Positions 9,576-19,266 are shown, numbered from the stretch's first letter. The stretch is DNA of 64,000 bases from AWTP1-13 sp963797005 (GCA_963797005.1 CAWCOF010000009.1:596326-660325), one strand, 5' to 3'. Translations and numbers: made by a program. Notes: generated by a model from the letters alone, not told the origin.

Positions 9576-9959
9576 TCACCAATACGTGGCCACGCCAAGC
9601 GCCGCAAACGCGGGGTCGGCACTCACGAGGGGGAGGTCCTCGGCGAGCGACTGGGCCGCCAGCATGCGGTCGAACGGGTCGCGATGCGTGCTCGCAATTT
9701 GCCCGGCCGCATAGCCGTGCTGGAGGGAGATCGGCAGCGGCCGAAACCCGAATGCATCGATCACCGCCAGAAAATCGCCGATGAGCGTGCCGTGCAGCTC
9801 GAGCTTGCCGATGCGCAGCTTGGTGGCGATCTCCCATGCCGTGGCGGCGCTGACGTAGACCTCGCCCGGTGCTGTCAGGAGCGCGCGCACGCGCGCGGTG
9901 ACGCGCCTGTCGCCTTCCGACCACCATATCAGGGCGTGGGTATCGAGCAGGGCTCCCAC
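9576..9959 (-). CDS. PIN-domain toxin (VapC-like RNase)
   Basis: Small PIN-domain protein of 127 residues, the presumed toxin of a type II pair and expected to be a metal-dependent RNase. Acidic active-site residues are visible in LLDTHALIWW (first Asp), SAATAWEIATK (Glu) and HRDPFDRMLAAQ (later Asp cluster). A closing LPLVSADPAF motif is typical of this VapC subgroup. The gene begins at GTG 9959, 17 bases after the stop of the antitoxin, which fits a two-gene operon with coupled translation. No ATG is available in the short leader. The RNA target is unknown. Confidence 0.82.
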   Translation of the reverse strand: MGALLDTHALIWWSEGDRRVTARVRALLTAPGEVYVSAATAWEIATKLRIGKLELHGTLIGDFLAVIDAFGFRPLPISLQHGYAAGQIASTHRDPFDRMLAAQSLAEDLPLVSADPAFAALGVATYW

Positions 9960-9976
9960 CGGTGCTATCCGACTTT

Positions 9977-10237
9977 TCAGTCCTCGCGGCTTTCCCAGGC
10001 CTTGAGCTCCGCTTCGGGGAGCGGATCGAAGAAGAAGGAGTCCGTCAGTCCGAACCTCCCCTTGAGCGCCCCGAAGGTGCGGGCCCGGAGAACGTGAGCC
10101 GGCACGTCCATCGGCACCAGGCGCGCGACCGGCTTCTTGCCCCGGGCAATGACGATCTCCTCCCCCGCCTCCACCCGCTCGATGAGCTTGGAGAGGTTGG
10201 TCTTGGCGGCGTGGATCGTGATGGTCGGTCCGGCCAT
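9977..10237 (-). CDS. Phd/YefM-type antitoxin
   Basis: Small protein of 86 residues with the N-terminal fold of Phd/YefM antitoxins: ITIHAAKTNLSKLIERVEAGEEIVIARGKKPVARLVP. This region binds DNA as a dimer in the family, and the acidic tail (PLPEAELKAWESRED) would occupy the toxin. It is the first gene of the pair, with the PIN toxin 17 bases downstream. Repeated AT-rich motifs directly upstream (10251-10270) are likely the autoregulatory operator. The pairing of a Phd-type antitoxin with a PIN toxin is well known. Confidence 0.85.
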   Translation of the reverse strand: MAGPTITIHAAKTNLSKLIERVEAGEEIVIARGKKPVARLVPMDVPAHVLRARTFGALKGRFGLTDSFFFDPLPEAELKAWESRED

Positions 10238-10250
10238 TTCGCACCCATAA

Positions 10251-10270
10251 TTAGCTTAGTTTAGCTAAGT
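10251..10270 (-). promoter_or_regulatory. Putative operator/promoter of the toxin-antitoxin pair
   Basis: Two near-identical 10-base units, TTAGCTTAGT and TTAGCTAAGT, lie head to tail starting 14 bases upstream of the antitoxin start. They also contain the inverted arms CTTAG (10255-10259) and CTAAG (10265-10269). This AT-rich stretch stands out in a GC-rich background. It is well placed to be the promoter and the site of autorepression by the antitoxin. The function is inferred from position and symmetry. Confidence 0.5.
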
Positions 10271-10331
10271 CAGATTATCTCAGGGGCGCCTGCGGTGCAA
10301 GCAGGGCCTGGCGGCCGAATTTTTCCGGTCG

Positions 10332-11568
10332 CTATCCGGTCACGCCGTTGAGCACGGCGTCGAAGATGTCGAAGTTGCGCAAGCGGTCCTGCTTCGCCGC
10401 CAGCCAGTCGGGGTGCAGGGGGTGCGAGACCATGAACGGCACCTTCTGCTCGCCCAAGCCGCCGTGCGAGCGCAGCCGATGCCCCGCGAGCCCCGCGAGA
10501 TCGTGCTCGGCGCGGGCCGCGCCGATGGCGGTGCCGGCATCGCCCAGCACGACGAAATCGCCCTCCAGGTCCTCGGGCAGCTCGAAGCGGCGCGCGGCGG
10601 TGGCGCCGTCCAGCACCTCCGCCACGCCCGGCAGGGCCCGGCTTGCCGTCATCAGCGTTTCGAGGTCGGGTCCGCCCCGCCGATAGACGCGCACGAAGGA
10701 GCCGAGCGCGCCGTGGTGGAGCACGAACGGATCGGTGATCGGGCAGATCACGCGGACCGCGCCGGCGCCGAAGCTCTGATTGAGCTCGTCCTCGAGGAAC
10801 ACGACGCGCGGCTCCCCATTGGCGAGCGACTTGTCGTTCATGCCGTGGTCGGCCACGACGCCGACGATGGCACCGGCCGCCACCAGCTGGCCGAGCCGCT
10901 CGTCGACCGCCCGATTGAAGGCATCGGCCTCCGGGCGTGCCGGGCGCGTGCGCGTGCTGAACGAAGTCGGAGAGCGACAGATATATGAGCATGGCCGCCT
11001 TGCGCGCCAGCAGGCGCAGCCCCGCATCGAGCACGTAGAGCGACAGATCGGCGGAATACTGGTCGGGCTTGGGCCGCCCGACCATCGCCTCCACCTCGTC
11101 GATGCCGTTTGCGGCCACCGTCGCGCGATCGGCGTGCTCGGAGGAGAAGTTGATGCCGTCGAGCCCGCGCGCCAGCATCAGGCGCAGCTTGTCCTTGGCG
11201 GTGACCGCGGCGGTCCTGACGCCAGCCTGCGACATGGCGGCGAGGATGGTGTCGCAGCGCAGCAGCGCGCCGTCGGTGATCATGCGCTCCTCGCCGGTTG
11301 CGCGGTCGAGGTAGTAGTTGCCCGAGATGCCGTGCACGGCGGGCGGTGCGCCGGTGACGATCGAGGTGTTGTTGGGATTGGTGAAGGTGGGCACGACGGC
11401 ATCGGCCGTGCCGAGGAAGCCCGTCTCGCGCCACCTTGCGATGGTCGGCAGGATGCCATCGGCAAGGCCGCGCTCGATGTAGGCCGGATCGCAGCCGTCG
11501 AAGCAGACGACGACCGTGGGCCGTTCCGGTGTCCGGTAGCGCCGGCCGTTCACGCTGATCTGCGGCAT
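10332..11568 (-). pseudogene. phnA: Phosphonoacetate hydrolase-like alkaline phosphatase superfamily enzyme, one frameshift
   Basis: Zinc hydrolase of the nucleotide pyrophosphatase/alkaline phosphatase superfamily. It looks most like phosphonoacetate hydrolase, which splits phosphonoacetate to acetate and phosphate. Visible motifs: VVVCFDGCDPAYIERG (first metal Asp), PTFTNPNNTSIVTGAPP (nucleophile Thr), LSDFVQHAHAPGTP, VADHGMNDKS, PITDPFVLHHGALGSFVRVYR and RLRSHGGLGEQ. The frame breaks near 10935-10942, where one extra base in the CCCGG run separates APGTP from EADAFNRAVDERL; removing it gives about 411 residues. The downstream TRAP transporter on the same strand could supply a substrate, but this is speculative. 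The family also holds other phosphodiesterases, so substrate remains open. Confidence 0.72.
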
Positions 11569-11605
11569 GGCTCCTCCCTCCCCAAGCTCGAATCCGCCGC
11601 GCCTG

Positions 11606-13396
11606 TCAGGTCATGCTGTCGCTGCCGATGCGCTTGCGGGCGGGGTCGATCACCAGCTTGCGCTGATGATAGGCGACGACGCTGGGCTTGTGCGCCACGC
11701 TGATGCGCGCGGCATCGGGCAGGCGCTGCTGGATCAGCTCGTACATGGCCCGCTCGGCCGCCTCGTCGAGCGCGGAGGTCGCCTCGTCGAGGAACAGCCA
11801 GTCCGGCCGGTACAGGATGGCGCGGGCGAAGGCGAGGCGCTGCTGCTCCCCGCCCGACAGGATGAAGGACCAGTTGCCGCTCTCGGCGAGCCGCGGCACG
11901 AGGTGCGCGAGCCCGCAGGCCGCGAGCGCCTCGCGGCATTGCTCATCCGTGTAATGGCTGGGCATCTCCGGGTAGCTGAGCGTCTCCTTCAACGTGCCGA
12001 CGGGCAGATAGGGCTTCTGCGGCAGGAAGAGCACGCGCGCGCCCTGCGGAATGCCGACGCGGCCGCGGCCATAGGGCCAGATGCCCGCCAGTACGCGGAA
12101 GAGCGTGGTCTTGCCGCTGCCCGAGGCACCCTGCAGGACGACCGTTTCGCCGCGGTGGACGGTGAGGTCGACGTCCTCCAGCAGCACCTTGCCGCCGGGC
12201 AGATCCACGTTCACGTCCTGAAGCACGAGCTCGTCGGGCCCACGCGGGGCGCGGTCGAAGGCTTTCGCCTCGGCCTCCATCTTGGCTTTGGCCATGGCGT
12301 CGCTGAAGGTGGTGAGCCGGTCGACCACGGCTTTCCATTGCGCCAGCGCGGCGTAGGCATCGACGAACCAGGAAAGTGCGCCCTGCACCTGGCCGAACGC
12401 ATCGGCCGTCTGGGTCAGCACGCCGAGCTGGATCTGGCCGGCGAAATACTGCGGTGCCGCGACGATGATCGGGAAGATGGCGGCAGCCTGGCCATAGAAC
12501 GCGGTGAGCCAGGTCAGGCGCTTGTTGTAGACCATGAACTTCCACCAGGTGTCGAAGATCCTGGCGAACGCGGAGCGCAGCCGGCGCTCCTCGTCGGGCT
12601 CGCCGCCATAAAGCGCGATCAACTCTGCGTTCTCGCGGATGCGCACCATGCGATAGCGGAAATCGGCGTTGTAGCGCTCGAGCTGGAAGTTCACCGCCAC
12701 CAGCGGCCGTCCCACCAGGTAGGTGGCGAGCGAGCCCACGAGCGCGTAGATGAGCGCGGCCCACATCATGTAGCCGGGAATGGCAAGGCCGCCGAAGATC
12801 GGCAGAACGAAGCTGCCCGAAAGCTCCCACAGCACGACCGCGAACGTGAAGAAGGTCATGACCTGCAGCAGCAGGCCGAGCGAGAGGCTCAAGGTTTGCT
12901 GGGCGAAGGCGGCGATGTCCTGCTCGATGCGCTGCTCGGGGTTGTCCGTGCCCTGGCTCACCAGCTCCATGCGATAGAACGTGCGGTCGGAGAGCCACTC
13001 GCGGAAGTAGACCTCGCTCAGCCACCGTCGCCAGCGGATGGTGAGCATCTGGGTGAGCCACTGACGGTAGACCACGGCCACGATGAACGCGGCCACGATC
13101 ACCACCCAATACTTGAGCTCGTGCCAGAACGCGTCGGCGTTCTTCTCCTGCAGCGCATTGAAGAAGCGCGCGTTCCACGCGTTGATCAGCTTGGAGATGT
13201 AGACGATCAGCACGCTCAGGGAGACGATCAAGGCCAGCAGGCCGCGCCCGATCCAGGATTCCTTCACCGTCACGCTGTACCCGAGCCAGCCGATCGAGGT
13301 GTGCTCCCCGGCAAACCAGTAGGGCCGGCTGAGGACCCATAGCCGGCTCATGAACGTGCGGGCGTTGACGAAGCTCGTCAGGAAGCGGTCGATCAT
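11606..13396 (-). CDS. ABC transporter, fused permease and ATPase (SbmA/YddA type)
   Basis: Half-transporter of 596 residues with an N-terminal membrane domain (about residues 1-340) and a C-terminal ATPase (about 375-590), of the YddA/SbmA/BacA-related family (COG4178). The membrane part has the family look: RPYWFAGEHTSIGWLG, NAWNARFFNALQEKN, WLTQMLTIRWRRWLSE and NPEQRIEQDI. ATPase motifs: GASGSGKTTL (Walker A), LSGGEQQRLAFARA (signature) and WLFLDEATSALD (Walker B). The start is set at ATG 13396 (MIDRFLTSF); the frame upstream is open but looks non-coding. Substrate is unknown; relatives handle peptides, very-long-chain lipids or vitamin B12. Confidence 0.88.
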   Translation of the reverse strand: MIDRFLTSFVNARTFMSRLWVLSRPYWFAGEHTSIGWLGYSVTVKESWIGRGLLALIVSLSVLIVYISKLINAWNARFFNALQEKNADAFWHELKYWVVIVAAFIVAVVYRQWLTQMLTIRWRRWLSEVYFREWLSDRTFYRMELVSQGTDNPEQRIEQDIAAFAQQTLSLSLGLLLQVMTFFTFAVVLWELSGSFVLPIFGGLAIPGYMMWAALIYALVGSLATYLVGRPLVAVNFQLERYNADFRYRMVRIRENAELIALYGGEPDEERRLRSAFARIFDTWWKFMVYNKRLTWLTAFYGQAAAIFPIIVAAPQYFAGQIQLGVLTQTADAFGQVQGALSWFVDAYAALAQWKAVVDRLTTFSDAMAKAKMEAEAKAFDRAPRGPDELVLQDVNVDLPGGKVLLEDVDLTVHRGETVVLQGASGSGKTTLFRVLAGIWPYGRGRVGIPQGARVLFLPQKPYLPVGTLKETLSYPEMPSHYTDEQCREALAACGLAHLVPRLAESGNWSFILSGGEQQRLAFARAILYRPDWLFLDEATSALDEAAERAMYELIQQRLPDAARISVAHKPSVVAYHQRKLVIDPARKRIGSDSMT

Positions 13397-13577
13397 GGCG
13401 CGTGCCCTGCTTGTCGACGCACGAAGACGGGTGCGGGCGCACAAGCACGGGCCATGGCGCACAGCCGAGCTCGGGTCGCGCCGCGGCAGATCCAACGAAG
13501 GCGGATGCCGGAACGAGGTCCCTCCGTGGGGAGGGACGCGGCACCACACCACACGGCAGGCGGCGCCGCAACAACAG

Positions 13578-14876
13578 CTATTTGATCATGCTGTTGGGGA
13601 TCAGCAGGATGATGGCGGGGAACGCCAGCAGGATGGCGACATTGATGATGTCGACGGCGACGAACCAGCCGCAGCCCTTGAATATATCGCTCATGCTCAC
13701 GTCCTTGGCGACGCCGCGGAGGACGTAGACGTTGAGCCCGACCGGCGGCGTCATCAGGCCGATCTCGACCATGCGCACGACCAGCACGCCGAACACGATC
13801 GGGTCGATGCCGAGCGTCTTGATGGTCGGCAGGATGATGGGCACCGTCAGCAGCACCATGCCGATGCCGTCGATGAACATGCCCAGCACCAGATAGAGCG
13901 CCAGGATGCACACGAGGATGAGCGTCGGCGACACGTTCATATGGGCGATGCCGTCGGCGATCGCGGCCGGCGTGCCGGTGAAGCCGAGGAAATGCACATA
14001 GATGAGGACACCGGCCACGATTGCGAAGATCAGCGACGTGGTCCGCACGGTCTCGACCATGGCCGAGCCGAATTCCTTGAAGTTGAGCCTCGGCACGGCC
14101 ATCAGCAGCGCGCCCAGCGCACCGACGCCGGCGGCTTCGGTGGGCGTGGCGAGGCCCGTGTACATGCTGCCCATGACGAGCATGATGATCACGATCATGC
14201 CCCAGATGCCCTTGAGCGAGCGGACACGGTCGGGCCAGGTGATGCCGAGGACCGGGGGACCGAGCTTCGGGTTGAGCTTGAAGCGGATCAGCAGCATGAT
14301 CACGTAGCTGATCGCCTGCAGGAGCCCGGGGAGGATGCCCGCGAGCAGCAGCGCGCCGATCGACTCCTCGGCGATGTAGCCGTAGATGACGAACAGCACC
14401 GACGGCGGGATCATGATCGCCATGGTGCCGCCGGCCGCCACGCAGCCCGTCGAGATCTTGTCGTCGTAGCCGAACTTTCTGAGCTCCGGCAGGGCGACGC
14501 GCCCCATGACGGCGGCCGACGCGGTCGATGCGCCGCAGGCCGCCGCAAAGCCCGCGCAGCCGATGACGGTGGCGATTGCGAGCCCGCCGGGCAGATGCCC
14601 CAGCCACTGCCGCGCCGCCCAGTAGATGTCGCGGGTGATGTTGGCGTAGTAGGCAAAGAAGCCCATCATGATGAAGAGCGGCAGCACCAGCAGGTTGTAG
14701 TTGGTGAGGTGGCCGATGATGGTGGTGGCCGAGAGCGTGGCCGCCGGGTCGTAGCCGCGCATGATCCACAGGCCGAAGAACCCGCAGATGGCGGTGGCGA
14801 AGGCGATGCGGACGCCCGAGATCAGGAACAGCGTCAACGCAATGAACGACAGTATACCAACGCTAACGGGTTCCAC
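13578..14876 (-). CDS. dctM: TRAP transporter large permease
   Basis: Large membrane subunit (432 residues, about 12 segments) of a tripartite ATP-independent periplasmic transporter, which uses an ion gradient to import organic acids. Family marks include GCAGFAAACGASTASAAVMG, GGTMAIMIPPSVLFVIYG and MLIDGI-like PVGLNVYVL near the end. It starts at GTG 14876 and follows the small permease by 47 bases, completing the order dctP-dctQ-dctM on the minus strand. The neighbouring hydrolase and ABC genes run the same way but after a longer gap. Substrate cannot be read from the sequence. Confidence 0.93.
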   Translation of the reverse strand: MEPVSVGILSFIALTLFLISGVRIAFATAICGFFGLWIMRGYDPAATLSATTIIGHLTNYNLLVLPLFIMMGFFAYYANITRDIYWAARQWLGHLPGGLAIATVIGCAGFAAACGASTASAAVMGRVALPELRKFGYDDKISTGCVAAGGTMAIMIPPSVLFVIYGYIAEESIGALLLAGILPGLLQAISYVIMLLIRFKLNPKLGPPVLGITWPDRVRSLKGIWGMIVIIMLVMGSMYTGLATPTEAAGVGALGALLMAVPRLNFKEFGSAMVETVRTTSLIFAIVAGVLIYVHFLGFTGTPAAIADGIAHMNVSPTLILVCILALYLVLGMFIDGIGMVLLTVPIILPTIKTLGIDPIVFGVLVVRMVEIGLMTPPVGLNVYVLRGVAKDVSMSDIFKGCGWFVAVDIINVAILLAFPAIILLIPNSMIK

Positions 14877-14923
14877 GGCCGAGCCCGATCTGTTGCCACG
14901 CTGAGGATGATGGATCCCGCAGG

Positions 14924-15517
14924 CTATTCCACCGCATGGAAGCCGCCTTCTGCGGGCTCGTTGAGGGGAAAGCGCTCGGGGTCATAGAGGCCGAGGAACT
15001 GGAGGTACATCCTGATCGAGATCAGGGTGTAGCCCAGTGGAATTGCCGCCGCCGACGGCCAGGTCTTGAAGTAGGGCGGCGACATCGTCACGTCGTCGTA
15101 GAGCCAGAGCTGATAGGTGTTCTTCCAGCTGAAGAACGCAAGAACAGAGCAAATGAAGATGCTGACCAGCAGCGTCCCCATCAGGGCGTAGCGGTGCGCT
15201 TTCGGCGGCAGCATGTCGAGGGCGAGATCCATGCCCACGTGTCCCCGCGTCGCCTGCGTGTAGGACAGCCCCAGAAAGACGATGATCGGTATCAGCAGCT
15301 CGGAGAGCTCGAGATGTGCGGGGATCGGCGAATCGAAGGCGTAGCGCATGAGCACTTCGGCGCCGACAAAGAACATCGCGAACAGGGCGACGGCCGCCGC
15401 AACCACCAGCAGCAGATATTCGACGATGCGCAGGGCCGGACCGATGAAGGCAGCCATATAGGTCGTCGCCGCCATTGCGGCGACGACGACCACAGTCAGG
15501 ATGGCGAGCTCGTGCAA
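14924..15517 (-). CDS. dctQ: TRAP transporter small permease
   Basis: Small membrane subunit (197 residues) of the same TRAP system. It has four predicted membrane segments: about residues 25-45, 55-75 with MFFVGAEVLMRYAFDSPIPAHLELSE spread across the family core, 100-125 and 150-175. The stretch LGLSYTQATRGHVGMDL is typical of DctQ. Translation is placed at TTG 15517, with AGGGG about seven bases upstream and the stop of dctP 20 bases away. It would form the membrane complex with DctM and receive ligand from DctP. Confidence 0.9.
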   Translation of the reverse strand: MHELAILTVVVVAAMAATTYMAAFIGPALRIVEYLLLVVAAAVALFAMFFVGAEVLMRYAFDSPIPAHLELSELLIPIIVFLGLSYTQATRGHVGMDLALDMLPPKAHRYALMGTLLVSIFICSVLAFFSWKNTYQLWLYDDVTMSPPYFKTWPSAAAIPLGYTLISIRMYLQFLGLYDPERFPLNEPAEGGFHAVE

Positions 15518-15536
15518 GCGCTGCCCCTAAGCTCGC

Positions 15537-16568
15537 CTACTTGTGCTTGGCCACTTCCGCCTTCACGAAGTCCAGCATCTGGCGGCCTGGCCGACCCGCC
15601 GCCTCCTGTTGCTTGACCCAGTCTTCCCAGATCGGGCCCGAGGCCGCCACGAGCTTGGCCCGCTCGGCAGCCGGAAACTCCGTCACCTCCAGCTTCTCCT
15701 TGAAGATCGGGATCCATTTGTCGTCGGCTGTCTTGTAGGCCTTCACAAGCGCGGCCTTGGCAAGGTCCTGGGCTTGCTTCAGCTTGCCCTTGAGATTGTC
15801 GGGCAGCTTGTTCCACGCGGCGACGCTGACGCCTTCGAAGCAGAAGAAGCCGCTCATCGCCATGCCTTCGGTCACATACTTGGAGACCTCGTAGAGCTTG
15901 TAGGCGCCGAAGGTATAGGAATAGGGAAAGCCGAAGCTGTCGATCGTTCCGCGTTGCAGGGCCTGATAGCCTTCCGGTGCGGTCACCATGGTCGGCACCG
16001 CCCCGAACGCCTGCAGTGCCTTGGCGTTGAGGCCGCTGATGCGCATCTTGATGCCCTTCATGTCGGCGACCGATGCGACCCGCTTGTTGCCCATGAACTC
16101 GTAGGCAGGAAGAAATGCAGGGCCGAAATACTTGACGTTCCAGCGCTCGGCCATCTCCTTCACGATCAGGGGATGATTGGCCACGGCCTCATAGACTTCG
16201 GCATTGGCCGCCAGCGTGCGCGGCGCAAGAAACGGAAGCTCCATCACCGTGAGCAGCGGGAACTTGTTGGGGTAGTAGCCCGAACACATCTGGCCGGCCT
16301 CGTAGCCGCCGGACTTGATGGCCTCTGGGGTCTGCCGCTCCGGGCCGAGCGCGCCGCCGTAGGCGATCTTGATCTCCAAGTCGCCGTTGGACTCCTTCTT
16401 GTAGAAGTCGGCCATGGCCTCGATGCCCTTGGTCACCGCACGCGGTGGCCCGAACATGTTGAGGTTCCACACGGCCTTGTCGGCGGACGCTGGCGTTGCC
16501 GCGCCAAGTGCCAGCAACAGAGCGATAGCGCCGACGCCGGCACCGGAAGCCGGATAAAGCTTCATCAT
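15537..16568 (-). CDS. dctP: TRAP transporter periplasmic solute-binding protein
   Basis: Secreted binding protein of 343 residues, first gene of the TRAP operon. The signal peptide runs over about residues 1-28 and ends ATPASADKA. The family fold is shown by AMADFYKKESNGDLEIKI, YGGALGPERQTPEAIKSGG, ADMKGIKMRISGLNAKALQAFGAVPTMV and the loop YQALQRGTIDSFGFPYSYTF. Start ATG 16568 has GGGAGGAAA immediately upstream; a second ATG follows at once. Ligand is unknown: DctP proteins bind many carboxylates through a conserved Arg. Regulation is not visible. Confidence 0.92.
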   Translation of the reverse strand: MMKLYPASGAGVGAIALLLALGAATPASADKAVWNLNMFGPPRAVTKGIEAMADFYKKESNGDLEIKIAYGGALGPERQTPEAIKSGGYEAGQMCSGYYPNKFPLLTVMELPFLAPRTLAANAEVYEAVANHPLIVKEMAERWNVKYFGPAFLPAYEFMGNKRVASVADMKGIKMRISGLNAKALQAFGAVPTMVTAPEGYQALQRGTIDSFGFPYSYTFGAYKLYEVSKYVTEGMAMSGFFCFEGVSVAAWNKLPDNLKGKLKQAQDLAKAALVKAYKTADDKWIPIFKEKLEVTEFPAAERAKLVAASGPIWEDWVKQQEAAGRPGRQMLDFVKAEVAKHK

Positions 16569-16732
16569 TTTCCTCCCTTCGACAGCCCATTGGTGGGTTT
16601 TTGTAAGGCGTAACATGCACGACATCGCGCCTGGGCACAAGGCGTTGCGGTCGTCCTCCGCGACTTCGTTTGGCAAAGTGCAACGAGGGCGCGATTGCAC
16701 AGCGACTGTGCACACCCATGCGTTGCGCGGGG

Positions 16733-18979
16733 CTATTTGCTCGCGTCTGCGGATTTGGCTGCCGACGCGGCGCTGCCGAGGCGTCTCAGGTCGGCGTTGA
16801 TGCGTAGGGCGTTGGTCTCGCCCAGGCGCGCCCGATAGACCTGGATATTCGAGAGCACCTTCTGCACGTACTTGCGCGTCTCCTCGAAGGGAATGCGATA
16901 GATCCAGTCGAGCGGGTCGACCTTGCGGTCCCGCGGATCGCCGAACTCCTTGATCCATTGACGCGTGCGGCCGGGCCCCGCGTTGTAGCCGGCAAGGGTG
17001 AGCACGTAGGAGCCGTCGAACTCCGCCATGCGGTCGGCGATGTAGGCGCTGCCGAGCATGGTGTTGTAGGCGGGGTCCTTCATCAGGCGGTTGATCCGGC
17101 ATTTGATCTTGTAGTCCCGGCACACGTGCCGGGCGGTCACCGGCATCACCTGCAGAATGCCGCGCGCACCGGCCCCGGACCGCGTCGTGGTGTCGAACTC
17201 GCTCTCCTGCCGCGCGATGCCCAGGATCATTGCCGGCTCGGGTGGCTTCCGCAGCGGCTTGTATTGCGGCAGCGCGTGGATGGGATAGGCGTAGTAGACG
17301 AGGTTCATGCCGCGCGCGATGCCCGCCTTGCCGATCCGCACGGCACCCTGGGTGTCGCCGATCGCCTGCGCCAGATGCGCGATCATGGCGAGCTCCGCCT
17401 CGCTCTTCAGGTTCCTGCGCAGGTGAACGAAGAAGGCGCGCGCCAGCGAAATGTCGAGCCCCGCCTTGTGCGCGACGACGATGGCCTGGACCGCGTCGGA
17501 GCCGTTGATGCGCGCGATCTCCTCCGGTGTGGGAGTCGCCGGCGGCGTGATCTTGAGGTCGGCCGCGTCGGGGTCCAGCTTGAGACGGGCGAGATGGCCG
17601 TGGAAGGTGCCGAAGTAGGCGGCAGCGGCCCGATAGTGCTCGCGTGCCTCCGCCTGCTCGCCGAGCGCCTCGTGGGCGCGGCCGACCCAGTACTGCCCGC
17701 GCGCGCGGCTGAGCGGGCCATCGGCTGCGGCGGCGAGCGCCCGGAAGTGGCCGAGCGCCAGCTTGGCGTCATTCAGGTATCGCAAGGCCAGCCAGCCGGC
17801 GAGGAAGGATGCCTCCTTGCTCGCGTTGTCGGAAAGCGCGCCGGGATTGTGCACGAGCTCGTAGGCGGTCTTCGGCTTGCCGGCCTTCAAGGCCGCGTAC
17901 GCGTTGGCGCGCAGCTCGTCCCACCAGCCGTCCGGCTTGGTCACACCGGAGGGCTCGGGCGCGCCAAGCATGGTCTTCCAGGCTGCCTCGTCCTTGTTCT
18001 GCCGCCGCAACGCCTGCGAGCGCTGCACCGCCAGGCCCCAGTCGGTCTTGGCGTACTTGGAATACTTGGAGATCAGCTTGGACGAATGTCTGCGCCGCAG
18101 GAACACGGCGAGCCGCGCCTGGGCCTTCTTTTTCTCCAGGCCCGAGAGCAGGGCGATGACGCGGCGCACGTCGGCCGCCACCTCCTTGCGTTCGCTCTTC
18201 CATCGGGCGTCGCTCAGCAGCAGCCGATCGAGACGCCGCTTGTGGTCGGCTTCGCTCAGCAGCGATCCGACCCGCTTCAGGAGCGTGGACTCCAAGGCGT
18301 CCGAGATGTCGTGCTCGGTCCAGGCCTTGACGGCGAGCGCCTTGGCGCGCGCCTCGTCCTTGTCGGCAAGGTATGCCGAGGCGAGGGCCGCCATCCCGGC
18401 TGCGGTCCTGGGCTCCTGGTCGGCGAAGAACGCCTTGATCTCGCTCGGGCCGGCATCGCTCTCCAGCAGGGCCTCCTCGGCGCGCCGGTTGAGCAGCGAT
18501 CGGTCGGGCCAATCCGGATTGGCCTCGAGAAAGGCGCGCACGTCGCGATGGGTGCCGTAGCCGCCGCGGTAGAGGTACCAGGTGACGAGCTTGCGCGCTG
18601 CCGGGTCCGTGATCTGCCCCCGCACGGCGATGGCCTGGGTGACATCGCCTTTCCTGGTGGCGGCAACCGCCTCGCGTACGCGGCCCTTGTCCTCGTTCGA
18701 CAGAGCGCGGTCTCGGACCGGCGCGATGGCCGCGTCATAGCGGGCGATGTGCGCCGCCTCCTCGGGCAACGGCTGGAGCATGGGCGCCGGCGGCTTCTCC
18801 GGCGCGGACTTGGCTGCGGCGGCCGACTTGGTGGCCTTCTTGGCGTGCTTGTGCTTTGCCGATGCGGCCGACTTGGCTGCAGACTTGCCCTTTCGCTTGG
18901 CGTCCTTGGCGGCTGCGGGTACGCCGGCGGCCATCAATGCCACCAGAAGAGCGATCAGCGTCTTGGATGAGAGTCCCAT
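16733..18979 (-). CDS. slt: Soluble lytic murein transglycosylase
   Basis: Periplasmic enzyme that cleaves peptidoglycan glycan strands to form 1,6-anhydro ends. The protein has 748 residues. Its signal peptide (MGLSSKTLIALLVALMAAG) is followed by a Lys/Ala-rich low-complexity linker (about residues 20-65) and a long helical superhelix of Slt type (about 80-560). The C-terminal catalytic domain carries GIARQESEFDTTTRSGAGARG (catalytic Glu), LQVMPVTARHV and TLAGYNAGPGRTRQW. ATG 18979 is favoured over TTG 18988 because it directly begins the signal peptide. It is divergent from dapA with about 280 bases between them. Confidence 0.92.
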   Translation of the reverse strand: MGLSSKTLIALLVALMAAGVPAAAKDAKRKGKSAAKSAASAKHKHAKKATKSAAAAKSAPEKPPAPMLQPLPEEAAHIARYDAAIAPVRDRALSNEDKGRVREAVAATRKGDVTQAIAVRGQITDPAARKLVTWYLYRGGYGTHRDVRAFLEANPDWPDRSLLNRRAEEALLESDAGPSEIKAFFADQEPRTAAGMAALASAYLADKDEARAKALAVKAWTEHDISDALESTLLKRVGSLLSEADHKRRLDRLLLSDARWKSERKEVAADVRRVIALLSGLEKKKAQARLAVFLRRRHSSKLISKYSKYAKTDWGLAVQRSQALRRQNKDEAAWKTMLGAPEPSGVTKPDGWWDELRANAYAALKAGKPKTAYELVHNPGALSDNASKEASFLAGWLALRYLNDAKLALGHFRALAAAADGPLSRARGQYWVGRAHEALGEQAEAREHYRAAAAYFGTFHGHLARLKLDPDAADLKITPPATPTPEEIARINGSDAVQAIVVAHKAGLDISLARAFFVHLRRNLKSEAELAMIAHLAQAIGDTQGAVRIGKAGIARGMNLVYYAYPIHALPQYKPLRKPPEPAMILGIARQESEFDTTTRSGAGARGILQVMPVTARHVCRDYKIKCRINRLMKDPAYNTMLGSAYIADRMAEFDGSYVLTLAGYNAGPGRTRQWIKEFGDPRDRKVDPLDWIYRIPFEETRKYVQKVLSNIQVYRARLGETNALRINADLRRLGSAASAAKSADASK

Positions 18980-19266
18980 CACGTCCAATTCTGGCGACTG
19001 CGTGCTTCAACTCTTCTGCGCTGGGGGTGGAATGGCGCCCTTGCGGGGCAAAAGCGGCATCAACGTGTCCGTAGACCGCCTTGTCGGGTCCTTCCCCGGT
19101 TTTCCCCCCTCGGCACAGTGCTTTTTACGCCATGAGTTGCACATTTGCGTTGCGCTTGCATGGTGAAAGGCTATCAAGAACAGCAAGAACGGTTGTACGA
19201 CATCGGAATGCAACAGCCAGTTGGGGCGCTAGCAATTAGGCGGCGCCTGAAACGCGGGAGCAACCC

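Noticed and set aside
11567..13342. Plus-strand frame of 591 codons opposite the ABC transporter
   Set aside because: Antisense shadow; the minus-strand protein has complete ATPase motifs.
16958..18970. Plus-strand frame of 670 codons opposite slt
   Set aside because: Antisense shadow; the minus strand encodes a full transglycosylase with signal peptide.
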